Assembly: GCF_002280675.1 (NCBI RefSeq)
Contig: NZ_NCEN01000020.1
Coordinates: forward strand, 1 to 50,547
Length of the DNA stretch: 50,547 bases
DNA from: Novosphingobium sp. 32-60-15
Lineage (GTDB): Bacteria; Pseudomonadota; Alphaproteobacteria; Sphingomonadales; Sphingomonadaceae
Direction of reading: 5' to 3'
Of the stretch, positions 7,801 through 18,303 are shown in pieces. Each line of letters opens with the position of its first letter. Position 1 is the first letter of the stretch. Both the position numbers and the translations under genes were made by a program. The notes under the pieces were generated by a model. It worked only from the letters and a program-made list of their open reading frames with translations, was not told where the DNA came from and made no database searches.

Positions 7801-8818
7801 GGCTACGCCCATGAATATACACGACGCCATTCGCGCGCTTGATGACACAACGCGCCTGCGCATCATGCGTCTTCTCGCCAGCATGGAACTGGCGGTCGGC
7901 GAAGTGGCGCAAGTGCTCGGCCAAAGCCAGCCACGCGTGTCCCGGCATATTCGTATCCTGTGCGATTGCGGCCTTGCCGAACGGCGCAAGGAAGGTGCCT
8001 GGGTATTCCTGCGCAGCTCGGTTGGTGAAGCTTCCGACAACCCGCTCGCCGCTGCCATTGCGCGTCTTTTGGCGGTGGCCGAACACGAAGATACCGCCTT
8101 TGGACGCCGTTGTGCCGAAGATCGCCAACATCTTGATGCCATTCGTGCCGCGCGCGAGAGCCATGCGCTCGATTGGTTCTCGCGCCACGCCGAAGAATGG
8201 GACGAACTGCGCTCGCTCCATATCGCCGATGGGCCGGTTGAGGCTGCACTGACGGAAATGCTGCTGGAGATGGCGGGCAATGGCTCGCTGGGCCGCCTGC
8301 TTGATGTCGGTACTGGCACAGGCCGCATCGCCGAACTGTTCGGTCCCCATGCCGCGCACATCGTCGCCTTCGACAAAAGCCCCGATATGCTGCGCATTGC
8401 GCGCGCCCGACTGCAACATTTGCCTGCTAATAGCGTGGAACTGGTGCAGGGTGATTTCGCGCAGTTGCCGTTTACACAGCGCAGCTTCGATACCGTCTTG
8501 CTGCATCAGGTGCTGCATTATGCCCAAGCGCCCGAAGCGGTGCTGGCTGGCGCTGCCCGCGTCACCGCCCCCGGAGGCCGCGTCGCCATCGTTGATTTCG
8601 CGGCGCATGACCGCGAAGATTTGCGCCAGACGCATGCCCATGCCCGCCTCGGCTTTTCCGATGCGCAGATCGAAGCGATGCTGCTCGACAGCGGCTTTGT
8701 CCCGCATGCCACCCGCGCATTGGCGGGCCATGAACTCGTCGTCAAACTGTGGACCGGCATCCGCCGCGAAGACAGTGTTACCCAATTCGAACCCCGCCAG
8801 CTTGCCCGGAAGACCTGA
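7799..8818 (+). CDS. ArsR-family regulator fused to SAM-dependent methyltransferase
   Basis: A 339-aa two-domain protein. Residues 8-85 form an ArsR winged helix (DDTTRLRIMRLLASMELAVG, then VSRHIRILCDCGLAERRKEG). Residues 150-260 form a class I methyltransferase fold with motif I LLDVGTGTGR near 168-177. No metal-binding Cys set of the ArsR type is seen. Proteins of this design sit with methionine genes in many alphaproteobacteria and are thought to sense SAM or SAH; this role is inferred from context. The next gene, metF, begins three bases after the stop. The ATG at 7799 lies inside an operator-like palindrome. The ATG at 7811 (MNIHDAIRAL) is an equally likely start and would fit a leaderless message. 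Confidence 0.85.
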   Translation: MATPMNIHDAIRALDDTTRLRIMRLLASMELAVGEVAQVLGQSQPRVSRHIRILCDCGLAERRKEGAWVFLRSSVGEASDNPLAAAIARLLAVAEHEDTAFGRRCAEDRQHLDAIRAARESHALDWFSRHAEEWDELRSLHIADGPVEAALTEMLLEMAGNGSLGRLLDVGTGTGRIAELFGPHAAHIVAFDKSPDMLRIARARLQHLPANSVELVQGDFAQLPFTQRSFDTVLLHQVLHYAQAPEAVLAGAARVTAPGGRVAIVDFAAHDREDLRQTHAHARLGFSDAQIEAMLLDSGFVPHATRALAGHELVVKLWTGIRREDSVTQFEPRQLARKT

Positions 8819-8821
8819 TAG

Positions 8822-9763
8822 ATGAACGCCAGCTACGACCAGTTGCGTGAAGCGCGCACCGCTCTTGATACCCCACTGTTTGCCGGGCTGCCGGGCGATA
8901 TCAACGTTTCGTTCGAGTTTTTCCCGCCCAAGACCGATGCGCTGATGGCGCAATTGTGGGATGTGGTGGAAACGCTGGCCCCGCTGGAACCTCATTTCGT
9001 TTCGGTGACCTACGGCGCAGGCGGATCAACCCGCGATCGCACCCACGGCACCGTGGCGCGGATCATCAAGGAAGCCAAACTTCCCGCCGCCGCGCACCTG
9101 ACCTGCGTTGATGCTACAAAGGCTGAAATCCGCGAAGTGGCAGAAAGCTATTGGGAAGCAGGCGTGCGGCACATCGTGGCGCTGCGCGGCGATATGGGCG
9201 CTCCCGGCGTGCCGTTTACCCCGCACCCCGATGGTTATGCCAATGCGGCAGAACTGGTTGCGGGGCTGAAAGGCATTGCGCCGTTCGAAATCTCGGTCGC
9301 GGCCTATCCTGAATCGCATCCGGATTCGCCCAGCCACCAGGCCGATATCGACAATCTGAAGCGCAAGCTGGACGCAGGCGCGACCCGCGCGATCAGCCAG
9401 TTCTTCTTCGAGCCCGAAACCTTCTTCCGGTTCCGTGACAAGCTGGCGGCCGCCGGTATCGATGCGCCGGTTCTTCCCGGCATTCTGCCCGTTTCGAACG
9501 TGGCGCAAACCCGCAAATTTGCCGCTGCGTGCGGTGCTGCAATCCCGGCGTGGATGGATGGCCTGTTCGAAGGGCTGGATACGCATCCCGGATCGCGCCA
9601 GCTTGTTGCCGCCACTATCGCCGCTGAGTTTTGCCGCCGCCTCTATGCCGGTGGCGTCCGCGATTTCCACTTCTACACCCTCAACCGCGCTGAACTGTCT
9701 TACGCGATCTGCCACTTGCTTGGCCTTCGCCCGACACGCCCTGGGCTGGAGAAAGCCGCATGA
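8822..9763 (+). CDS. metF: 5,10-methylenetetrahydrofolate reductase
   Basis: A flavoprotein that reduces methylene-THF to methyl-THF, the methyl donor for methionine synthase. It has 313 aa with the FEFFPPKTD signature at about 31-39, VTYGAGGSTRDRT, and the NADH/folate-site stretch HIVALRGDMG. FFFEPETFFRF and LPGILPVSN are typical of the family. It sits in a tight operon, three bases after the ArsR-methyltransferase gene and overlapping the next start by ATGA. The arrangement implies co-regulation of the whole methionine unit. Confidence 0.96.
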   Translation: MNASYDQLREARTALDTPLFAGLPGDINVSFEFFPPKTDALMAQLWDVVETLAPLEPHFVSVTYGAGGSTRDRTHGTVARIIKEAKLPAAAHLTCVDATKAEIREVAESYWEAGVRHIVALRGDMGAPGVPFTPHPDGYANAAELVAGLKGIAPFEISVAAYPESHPDSPSHQADIDNLKRKLDAGATRAISQFFFEPETFFRFRDKLAAAGIDAPVLPGILPVSNVAQTRKFAAACGAAIPAWMDGLFEGLDTHPGSRQLVAATIAAEFCRRLYAGGVRDFHFYTLNRAELSYAICHLLGLRPTRPGLEKAA

Positions 9764-10821
9764 CACTCGCTCCTTCCACGGCGCGCACCGCTTTGCTGGA
9801 ACAGGCCAAGCAGCGCATTCTGATTACTGACGGCGCATTCGGCACCGAGATCCAGAACTTCAAGCTGTCCGAAGCCGACTATGCGGGAACGCTGGGCCTT
9901 GCCAAGGACCAGAAGGGCAACAACGATATCCTCGCGCTGACCAAGCCCGAAGTGCCCGAATCCATCCACCGCGCCTATTTTGCAGCGGGCGCAGACATCG
10001 CCGAAACCAATACTTTCAGCGCCAACCGCATCAGCCAGGCCGATTACGCCGCCGAACATCTCGTGCGTGAAATCAACGTAGAATCGGCTAGGCTCGCTCG
10101 CCGCGTGGCCGATGAATTCACTGCCAAGGACGGGCGTCCGCGCTTTGTGGCAGGGGCCATCGGCCCGACCAACAAGACTCTGTCGCTTTCGCCCGACGTG
10201 AATGACCCGGGTTTCCGCGAGGTGGATTGGGACGGCATGGTGGATGTCTATGCCGAGCAGGTCCATGCGCTGGTTGAAGGCGGTGCGGATTTCATCCTGA
10301 TCGAAACCGTGTTCGATACGCTGAACGCCAAGGCCGGGATCATGGCGGTTCGCCATGTGGAACAAGCGCTTGGCCGCGAAATCCCGATCATGCTTTCGAT
10401 GACGCTGACCGATCTTTCGGGCCGCAACCTTTCGGGCCATACGGTCGAGGCGTTCTGGTATGCCGTGCGCCATGCCAAGCCGGTGACCATCGGGCTTAAC
10501 TGCTCGTTCGGGGCCACACAGTTGCGCCCGCATGTGAAGTCATTGTCGGAAATCGCCGATACACTGATCATGGTCTATCCCAATGCTGGCCTGCCCAACG
10601 AACTGGGTGAATATGACGAAATGCCCGCCACCACGGCGGGCCTCGTCAAGGAATGGGCCGATCATGGACAGGTGAATATTCTGGGCGGTTGCTGTGGTTC
10701 GACGCCAGCGCATATCGCGGCGATGGCACAGGCGGTTGCAGGGTTACCCCCGCGCAAGCTGCCGGTGCCCGAAACCGCAACGCGGCTGGCCGGATTAGAG
10801 CCGTTCATCATGGCGGCCTGA
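9760..10821 (+). CDS. metH: methionine synthase, homocysteine-binding module (split MetH, part 1)
   Basis: A 353-aa protein matching only the N-terminal homocysteine S-methyltransferase module of cobalamin-dependent methionine synthase. It starts ILITDGAFGTEIQNF. The zinc ligands are visible as Cys in GLNCSFGATQ (about residue 247) and the Cys pair in GGCCGS (about 310-311). The usual single MetH chain has about 1,230 residues. Here the chain ends at the domain boundary, and the remaining modules are encoded 119 bases downstream in another frame. Together the two proteins should form one working enzyme that methylates homocysteine. Its start overlaps the metF stop (ATGA). Confidence 0.93.
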   Translation: MTLAPSTARTALLEQAKQRILITDGAFGTEIQNFKLSEADYAGTLGLAKDQKGNNDILALTKPEVPESIHRAYFAAGADIAETNTFSANRISQADYAAEHLVREINVESARLARRVADEFTAKDGRPRFVAGAIGPTNKTLSLSPDVNDPGFREVDWDGMVDVYAEQVHALVEGGADFILIETVFDTLNAKAGIMAVRHVEQALGREIPIMLSMTLTDLSGRNLSGHTVEAFWYAVRHAKPVTIGLNCSFGATQLRPHVKSLSEIADTLIMVYPNAGLPNELGEYDEMPATTAGLVKEWADHGQVNILGGCCGSTPAHIAAMAQAVAGLPPRKLPVPETATRLAGLEPFIMAA

Positions 10822-10828
10822 CTTGTTC

Positions 10829-10926
10829 CCCCTCCCCTTCAGGGGAGGGGCAGGGGTGGGGGCTATCCCCATACCTTGCGCTTGCATGAGAACCCCCACC
10901 CCAACCCCTCCCCTGAAGAGGAGGGG
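10829..10926. repeat. 34-bp inverted repeat between the two metH genes
   Basis: The arms are 10829-10862 and 10893-10926, 31 of 34 positions complementary, separated by 30 bases. The left arm can itself fold: CCCCTCCCCT and AGGGGAGGGG are perfect partners across a two-base loop. The sequence is extremely G/C-skewed and unlike the coding DNA around it. The right arm ends 14 bases before the ATG of the second metH gene. It looks like a dispersed palindromic element, but other copies are not present in this window. Confidence 0.85.
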
Positions 10927-10940
10927 CTTGAGAGCAAAAA

Positions 10941-13586
<2,646 letters not shown>

Positions 13587-13606
13587 ACCAGAAAGTTTGT
13601 CAAAAT

Positions 13607-13637
13607 GGTGCGGTGGCCCTCCACAAGCCACCACACC
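13607..13637 (+). terminator. hairpin after metH
   Basis: GGTGCGGTGGC at 13607-13617 pairs with GCCACCACACC at 13627-13637 with one internal mismatch and a 9-base loop. It begins about 20 bases after the metH stop. There is no T-run, so it may be a weak or Rho-assisted terminator. Confidence 0.5.
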
Positions 13638-13665
13638 GGACGTCGCAGGCCTACCACCCCAGCGT

Positions 13666-13690
13666 CGTCATCCCCGCACCAGCGGGAATA
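13666..13690. repeat. GTCATCCCCGC-type palindrome
   Basis: CGTCATCCCCGC followed by ACCA and GCGGGAATA forms a short inverted repeat (CCCGC / GCGGG). It belongs to the GTCATCCCGGC...GCCGGGAT family of dispersed palindromes common in alphaproteobacteria. Related copies occur at 22438-22466 and 44545-44646. It lies between the metH hairpin and the 3' end of a small minus-strand gene. Confidence 0.6.
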
Positions 13691-13697
13691 GCATGGC

Positions 13698-13967
13698 TTA
13701 TTGCATGCCGCTGGCTGCAATGCGCGATTGCGCGCGCTGGCGCAAGTAGTCAGCTTCGACATCACCGCCCGCTTGTCCGGCCAGAACGCCCAGCGCCGCG
13801 CCAAGGCCGTGGTGGGCCAGTTCGTCAATTGCTGCGTCGGTATCCTGCCCCAGTTCGGCGGCGAGCGATTTCAGCACGCGCGCCATTTCGGAAAATTCAG
13901 CTTCGCTTTCCCAGGCAGCTTTGCATTCTTCGCGCTTTACGAACGCAGCCCGCATTTCAAAGCCCAT
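13698..13967 (-). CDS. small hypothetical protein
   Basis: An 89-aa soluble protein that I cannot assign to a family. From MGFEMRAAFVKREECKAAWE it is charged and mainly helical in character (EAEFSEMARVLKSLAAELG, then ELAHHGLGAALGVL). No signal or membrane segment is visible. The ATG at 13967 is chosen because GGGAG lies eight bases upstream; an in-frame start 48 bases further out lacks one. Codon third positions are GC-rich in this frame. It is convergent with metH and divergent from the NTF2-like gene. Confidence 0.55.
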   Translation of the reverse strand: MGFEMRAAFVKREECKAAWESEAEFSEMARVLKSLAAELGQDTDAAIDELAHHGLGAALGVLAGQAGGDVEADYLRQRAQSRIAASGMQ

Positions 13968-14184
13968 CGACTCGTCTCCCGTTCCCCGCGGGAAGGGTCC
14001 CCGCAATATCTGCAATGGTGCGGCAATGTGCCCAATGGGCGATTAAGGCTCACCCGTGCGTAATGACGGAGCGCCATCATGGTTAAGCGGTAACTCACAA
14101 TTGCGCCCCTCTCGCACAAGTGACAGGCATCTGCGGTCAAACGGTGATCTAGGGTGTGGGAAACCATAACAAGAGGATACCAAG

Positions 14185-14643
14185 GTGGCCCAGTTAGATC
14201 CCGTCACCCGCCTGATCGCCATTGAAGAGATCAAGCAGCTTAAAGCGCGCTATTTCCGTTGCATGGACACCAAGGATTTCGTCGGTCTGCGCGCTGTCTT
14301 TGCCGATGATGCGACGTTCGATGCCAGTTGTTCGCTCAGCATTGAACCGGCTGAGGATCTTGCGCAATGGGTGCATACCGGGGGTGATGCTATTGCGGCC
14401 TTTGTCGAGGCGGCGGTTGCTCCGTTACGCACTGTGCATCACGGCCATTGCCATGAAATCGAAGTGCTTTCCGACACGCAAGCGCGCGGCGTTATCGCGA
14501 TGGAAGACCAGATCTGGGACATCACCGGCACGAATGTGGTGCTGCACGGCATGGGCCATTATCACGAGACTTATCGCAAGGATGCCGGACAGTGGCGCAT
14601 CCTGACGTCGCGGATCAGCCGGCTTCACATTATTTTGGGGTGA
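14185..14643 (+). CDS. NTF2/SnoaL-like family protein
   Basis: A 152-aa protein with the SnoaL-like alpha+beta barrel pattern. The N-terminal helix (AIEEIKQLKARYFRCMDTKD) is followed by VFADDATFDAS, then HHGHCHEIEVLSDTQARGV, and a C-terminal strand set with HGMGHYHETYRKDAGQWRI. Members act as small-molecule isomerases, dehydratases or binding proteins, and the substrate cannot be read from the sequence. The start is GTG, with AAGAGGA nine bases upstream. It lies 43 bases ahead of recQ on the same strand. Confidence 0.85.
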   Translation: MAQLDPVTRLIAIEEIKQLKARYFRCMDTKDFVGLRAVFADDATFDASCSLSIEPAEDLAQWVHTGGDAIAAFVEAAVAPLRTVHHGHCHEIEVLSDTQARGVIAMEDQIWDITGTNVVLHGMGHYHETYRKDAGQWRILTSRISRLHIILG

Positions 14644-14686
14644 TCCGGGTTTTGCTTGGCGCGTGTGATCTGGCATAGAGCCGGAC

Positions 14687-16588
14687 GTGACTGCTGGCGA
14701 CGACCCCTACGACCTCGACTTTCCCCCCGACGATGCCTTTGCCGAAGGTATCTTTTCGGGCTTTCCTGATGACGACGAGGTTGCGCCACCCCGGCCCGCC
14801 GCACCGCCGCCGCCCGTTTATGCCGATGCCCAGGAGGCGCTTCATGCGGTGTTCGGCTTTCCGGCGTTTCGCGGGGTGCAGAACCTTGTCGTGGATCGCG
14901 TGCTGGCGGGACAATCAACGCTGGCGGTGATGCCCACTGGTGCTGGCAAATCGCTGACTTATCAATTGCCTGCGGTGATGATGGAGGGCACCTGCGTTGT
15001 TGTCTCGCCGCTGATCGCGCTGATGCACGATCAATTACGCGCCGCCACCGCCAACGGCATCCGGGCCGCCACGCTCACGAGCGTTGATACCAACCGCGAC
15101 GAGACGATTGCGCGCTTTGCGCATGGCGAGCTTGATCTGCTCTATGTGGCGCCCGAACGCGCCAGCCAGCAGCATTTCCGTGATCTGCTTTCGCGCGGGC
15201 GGATCTCGCTGTTCGCGATTGACGAGGCACACTGCGTTTCGGAATGGGGCCACGATTTCCGCCCCGATTACCGGTTGTTGCGTCCGATGATGGACGCCTT
15301 TCCGGATGTCGCGCGGCTGGCGCTGACGGCAACGGCAGACCGTCACACCCGCGCCGATATCCTTGAACAACTGGGCATTCCGGCTGAAGGCCTGATCGTT
15401 TCGGGGTTTGACCGGCCCAATATCCGCTATGCCATCCGCCCGCGTGACAACCCCTTGCGCCAGATCAAGCAATTGATGGAGGAGCATCCCGGACCCGGCA
15501 TCGTCTATGCTCCCACCCGCGCGCAAGTGGAGAAGCTGGCCGGGCAATTGAGCACCGGTCATCGCCGGGTTCTGCCCTATCACGCGGGGCTTGATCCGCA
15601 GGTGCGCGCGGGCAATCAGGCGGCATTTGTGGCGTCTGAAGACATGGTGATGGTTGCCACGGTGGCGTTCGGCATGGGCATTGATAAGCCCGACGTGCGC
15701 TTTGTGGCCCATGCCGCCTGCCCCAAATCGATCGAGGCCTATTATCAGGAGACCGGCCGCGCGGGCCGCGATGGTGACCCTGCGGTGGCCGTCATGCTGT
15801 GGGGTGCCGAAGACTTTGTCCGCGCCCGCCAGCGTGTGGCCGAGGTAGAGGAGCACCGCCGTGCGGGTGAACGCACACGGATTGATGCGCTGGCGATGCT
15901 GGTGGAAACGCCGCACTGCCGCCGCGCCATCCTGCTGCGCCACTTTGGCGAAGACCCGCCGGAAAAGTGCGGCAATTGCGATAATTGCCTTGAAGCTCCG
16001 GGCATTACCGATGGCACCCATGTGGCGCGAAAGCTGCTGTCGGCGGTCTATCGCACCGGACAATCGTTCGGTTTCGGCTATCTGGAAAAAGTGCTGACGG
16101 GTGTCGCGGATGAACGCATCACCCAGCGCGGCCATGACCAGCTTTCGGTGTTCGGCATTGTCACCGCGGATGAAGCGCCGCTGCTGCGCCCGCTTGCGCG
16201 CGCGTTGCAGGCGCGCGGTGCGCTGGTTGCCACTGAACATGGCGGGCTGGCACTGGGCGGTGATTCGCGCGCGATCCTGAAGGGTGAGGCCGAAGTGCCG
16301 CTGGTGGTCGTCCCCAAAAAGGAGCGCACCAGCCGCCGCCGCGCGTCTCCGGGTGCTGCGTTCAATCCCGTGGGCGATCCGCTGTTCGATGCGCTGCGGT
16401 CCCTGCGCCGCGATATGGCGCGCGAGGCGGGGCTGCCGCCTTATGTGATCTTTCACGATTCTGTTTTGCGCGAAATGGCCGGAACGCGACCTGCCAACCT
16501 TGCAGAACTGGGCCAGATTGGTGGTGTGGGCGGCCGCAAGCTGGAGGCCTATGGCCACAGGTTCCTTGAGGTGATCCGGCAGTTTTAA
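14687..16588 (+). CDS. recQ: ATP-dependent DNA helicase RecQ
   Basis: A 3'-5' superfamily 2 helicase of the RecF recombination and fork-repair pathway. It has 633 aa. The first 45 residues are an acidic, Pro-rich extension not present in E. coli RecQ. Walker A (MPTGAGKS) is at about 82-89 and the DEAH box (IDEAHCVSEWGHDFRPDY) near 179. The second helicase lobe includes YYQETGRAGRDG. The zinc-binding Cys cluster CGNCDNC is near 427-438. An HRDC-like domain occupies the last 75 residues (LGQIGGVGGRKLEAYG). The start is GTG. Its 3' end faces terC across a long inverted repeat. Confidence 0.95.
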   Translation: MTAGDDPYDLDFPPDDAFAEGIFSGFPDDDEVAPPRPAAPPPPVYADAQEALHAVFGFPAFRGVQNLVVDRVLAGQSTLAVMPTGAGKSLTYQLPAVMMEGTCVVVSPLIALMHDQLRAATANGIRAATLTSVDTNRDETIARFAHGELDLLYVAPERASQQHFRDLLSRGRISLFAIDEAHCVSEWGHDFRPDYRLLRPMMDAFPDVARLALTATADRHTRADILEQLGIPAEGLIVSGFDRPNIRYAIRPRDNPLRQIKQLMEEHPGPGIVYAPTRAQVEKLAGQLSTGHRRVLPYHAGLDPQVRAGNQAAFVASEDMVMVATVAFGMGIDKPDVRFVAHAACPKSIEAYYQETGRAGRDGDPAVAVMLWGAEDFVRARQRVAEVEEHRRAGERTRIDALAMLVETPHCRRAILLRHFGEDPPEKCGNCDNCLEAPGITDGTHVARKLLSAVYRTGQSFGFGYLEKVLTGVADERITQRGHDQLSVFGIVTADEAPLLRPLARALQARGALVATEHGGLALGGDSRAILKGEAEVPLVVVPKKERTSRRRASPGAAFNPVGDPLFDALRSLRRDMAREAGLPPYVIFHDSVLREMAGTRPANLAELGQIGGVGGRKLEAYGHRFLEVIRQF

Positions 16589-16594
16589 GAACAG

Positions 16595-16740
16595 GTTTCG
16601 CGCAGAGACGCAGAGGAAGCAGAGAGCGCGGAGTCTTGAAGAGATCCGGCAGAGCCCGAGGTGTTCAAAGCGTCGCAGTTGTTCCCGACGCTTTGCACGT
16701 CCGCAACTGTCTCTGCTTCCTCTGCGCCTCTGCGCGAAAC
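16595..16740. repeat. 31-bp inverted repeat between recQ and terC
   Basis: Arms at 16595-16625 and 16710-16740 are complementary at 30 of 31 positions, separated by 84 bases. The arms read as GCAGAG-rich repeats starting GTTTCGCGCAGAGACGCAGA. Within the loop AAAGCGTCG and CGACGCTTT form a second stem. The element fills the gap between two convergent genes. It may act as a bidirectional terminator or be a mobile palindromic (REP/MITE-like) element. No target-site duplication or encoded protein is seen. Confidence 0.9.
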
Positions 16741-16767
16741 ACTCTTTTTAACCGAGGAGCACAAGGC

Positions 16768-17775
16768 TTACGCTTCGGTCATATCTTTCGGCGCTTGTCC
16801 CCGCGTTTTCCACAGCGAGAACACCACGCCGCCTGCGATCAGGGCAATCGTTACCAGCAGGCTCATCACCGGCGGGAACTTGTCTCCGCCCAACAGGAAG
16901 TCGGACACGAAGATCTTCGATCCGATGAACACCAGCACCGCAGCCAGTGCGTATTTGAGGTAAGCGAAGCGGTCGATCATCGCGGCCAGGGCGAAATAGA
17001 GCGCGCGCAGGCCCAGAATTGCCATGATGTTTGACGTGTAAACGACAAAGGTATCGGTGGTGATCGCGAAGATCGCCGGAACCGAATCCACTGCGAACAC
17101 GAGGTCGGCCAGATTGATAACGACCAGCGCCAGAAACAGCGGCGTTGCGGCATTGACCAGTTTTCCGGTCTTGGGATCAGTCACTTTCACGAAGAAGTGC
17201 TGGTCGTGCAGTTCCTTGGTTACGCGCATGTGGCGGCTGATCCAGCGCACCGCCGCATTGTTGCCGATGTCGGGATCATGATCCGATGTGAAGAACATCT
17301 TGATGCCGGTAAACACCAGAAACGCGGCGAAAATATACAATACCCAATAGGCCCGCTCGACCAGCGCAGCACCGCCCGCAATCATCCCGCCACGCAGGAA
17401 GATCACCGCAATGATGCCCCACAACAGCGCGCGATACTGGTACTTTGCGGGGATCGCGAAGAAGGTGAAAATCAGGCTGATCACGAACACGTTGTCGATC
17501 GACAGCGCCTTTTCGATGAAGAAGCCCGTGTAGTATTTCATCCCGAGATCCGCGCCCTTTTCAGCCCAGACCCAGGCACCGAATGCCAGCGCGATGGTGA
17601 TGTAAAACGCCGTCAGCCGCAGCGATTCACCAATGCCCATGGCTTTGTCCTCTTTATGCAGGACGCCAAGGTCAAAGGCGGTCAGCAGAACCACCAGCCC
17701 CATAAAGGCAAGCCAGAACCAGGCAGGCGTGCCCAGCCAATCAGAGATCAGCCAGTCGGCGAAAAGAAATTCCAT
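16768..17775 (-). CDS. TerC/Alx-family integral membrane protein
   Basis: A 335-aa inner-membrane protein of the TerC family with about nine hydrophobic segments. Family signatures include IEKALSIDNVFVISLIF, with the conserved acidic-Asn pair in the membrane, and LADLVFAVDSVPAIFAITTD. Members are linked to manganese export (Alx, MntP-like behaviour) or tellurite resistance; the ion here is not known. The ATG at 17775 is preferred over the GTG immediately before it, because GGAG lies seven bases upstream. It follows the DUF465 gene by 64 bases on the same strand. I looked for a yybP-ykoY riboswitch upstream and did not find space for one. Confidence 0.92.
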   Translation of the reverse strand: MEFLFADWLISDWLGTPAWFWLAFMGLVVLLTAFDLGVLHKEDKAMGIGESLRLTAFYITIALAFGAWVWAEKGADLGMKYYTGFFIEKALSIDNVFVISLIFTFFAIPAKYQYRALLWGIIAVIFLRGGMIAGGAALVERAYWVLYIFAAFLVFTGIKMFFTSDHDPDIGNNAAVRWISRHMRVTKELHDQHFFVKVTDPKTGKLVNAATPLFLALVVINLADLVFAVDSVPAIFAITTDTFVVYTSNIMAILGLRALYFALAAMIDRFAYLKYALAAVLVFIGSKIFVSDFLLGGDKFPPVMSLLVTIALIAGGVVFSLWKTRGQAPKDMTEA

Positions 17776-17839
17776 CACGCATCTCCATCAACCGGCCCAC
17801 ACCGATGCCAATGCACCAGCGCGGGCGGCGTTCCTCTGT

Positions 17840-18016
17840 TTAGTTGATTGCTGATTTGCGAGGAAACATGGGGGAAAGGCGGTCTTTTACCACCAGCTTG
17901 AGCTTCTTGATCCGCGCAATTTCAAACGGGTCCACCCAGCGTTTGCGGCGGGCAAGGCGCAGCGCCTCGTCCAGTTTCTGGTGGCGTTCAAGCAAGGTGA
18001 AGTAACGGTCGGACAT
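17840..18016 (-). CDS. DUF465 (YdcH-like) small protein
   Basis: A 58-aa protein beginning MSDRYFTLLERHQKLDEALR, followed by a basic helix (ARRKRWVDPFEIARIKKLKL) and VVKDRLSPMF. This is the YdcH/DUF465 pattern of two short helices with an -I-RIKKLKL-LKDRL core. The molecular role is unknown. GGGAGC lies eight bases before the ATG. It is transcribed in the same direction as terC, 64 bases ahead of it, and may share its message. Confidence 0.85.
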   Translation of the reverse strand: MSDRYFTLLERHQKLDEALRLARRKRWVDPFEIARIKKLKLVVKDRLSPMFPRKSAIN

Positions 18017-18247
18017 TTAAAGCTCCCTATCGAAGCGTGTTGCAACGATCAGGTATGTCGGCAGCTTGGGCCATAAGGCTGGGGGAAGGAACAGAACCCG
18101 GACCACAAGACATCGGCATTACCCGATGCGGTCCGACATCACGCAGCGATTGCCAATGTAGGCATCATCGCCGCGCCAGAGGGGCCCGGTCCGCTTGATT
18201 AAAATGGGCCAAGTTCATCGGCATGACAAGGTCAAAATCGCAACTTT

Positions 18248-18275
18248 TTGTTGCTACCAGGGAATCTGCTATACG
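18248..18275 (+). promoter_or_regulatory. promoter of the SPFH gene
   Basis: TTGTTG at 18248-18253 and TATACG at 18270-18275 are separated by 16 bases and resemble a housekeeping promoter. Transcription from about 18282 would give a leader of roughly 22 bases containing GGGGGG at 18291-18296, seven bases before ATG 18304. This supports the start at 18304 and argues against the in-frame ATG at 18223, which lies upstream of the promoter. Confidence 0.5.
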
Positions 18276-18303
18276 TTCGGGGACGACCTTGGGGGGTACA
18301 TTG

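Noticed and set aside
8819..8821. SAM or cobalamin riboswitch in the methionine operon
   Set aside because: Gene junctions are 3 bases or overlapping, and the 119-base metH gap is filled by the inverted repeat. No riboswitch core is seen upstream of the first gene.
7730..8995. A 421-codon minus-strand frame opposite the ArsR-methyltransferase gene
   Set aside because: It covers two real genes and their promoter on the other strand, and its composition is that of a shadow frame.
10829..10926. Insertion sequence remnant between the metH genes
   Set aside because: The inverted repeat has no transposase fragment and no visible target duplication, so it is reported only as a palindromic element.
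15035..16558. A 507-codon minus-strand frame opposite recQ
   Set aside because: recQ is certain by its motifs. This frame has no recognisable domain and an atypical His/Arg/Gln content.
17776..17839. Manganese riboswitch (yybP-ykoY) upstream of terC
   Set aside because: The gap to the DUF465 gene is only 64 bases, and the conserved loops of that riboswitch are not visible.
18223..18303. Longer N-terminus for the SPFH protein from ATG 18223
   Set aside because: The candidate promoter lies inside this extension, and a good ribosome site precedes ATG 18304.
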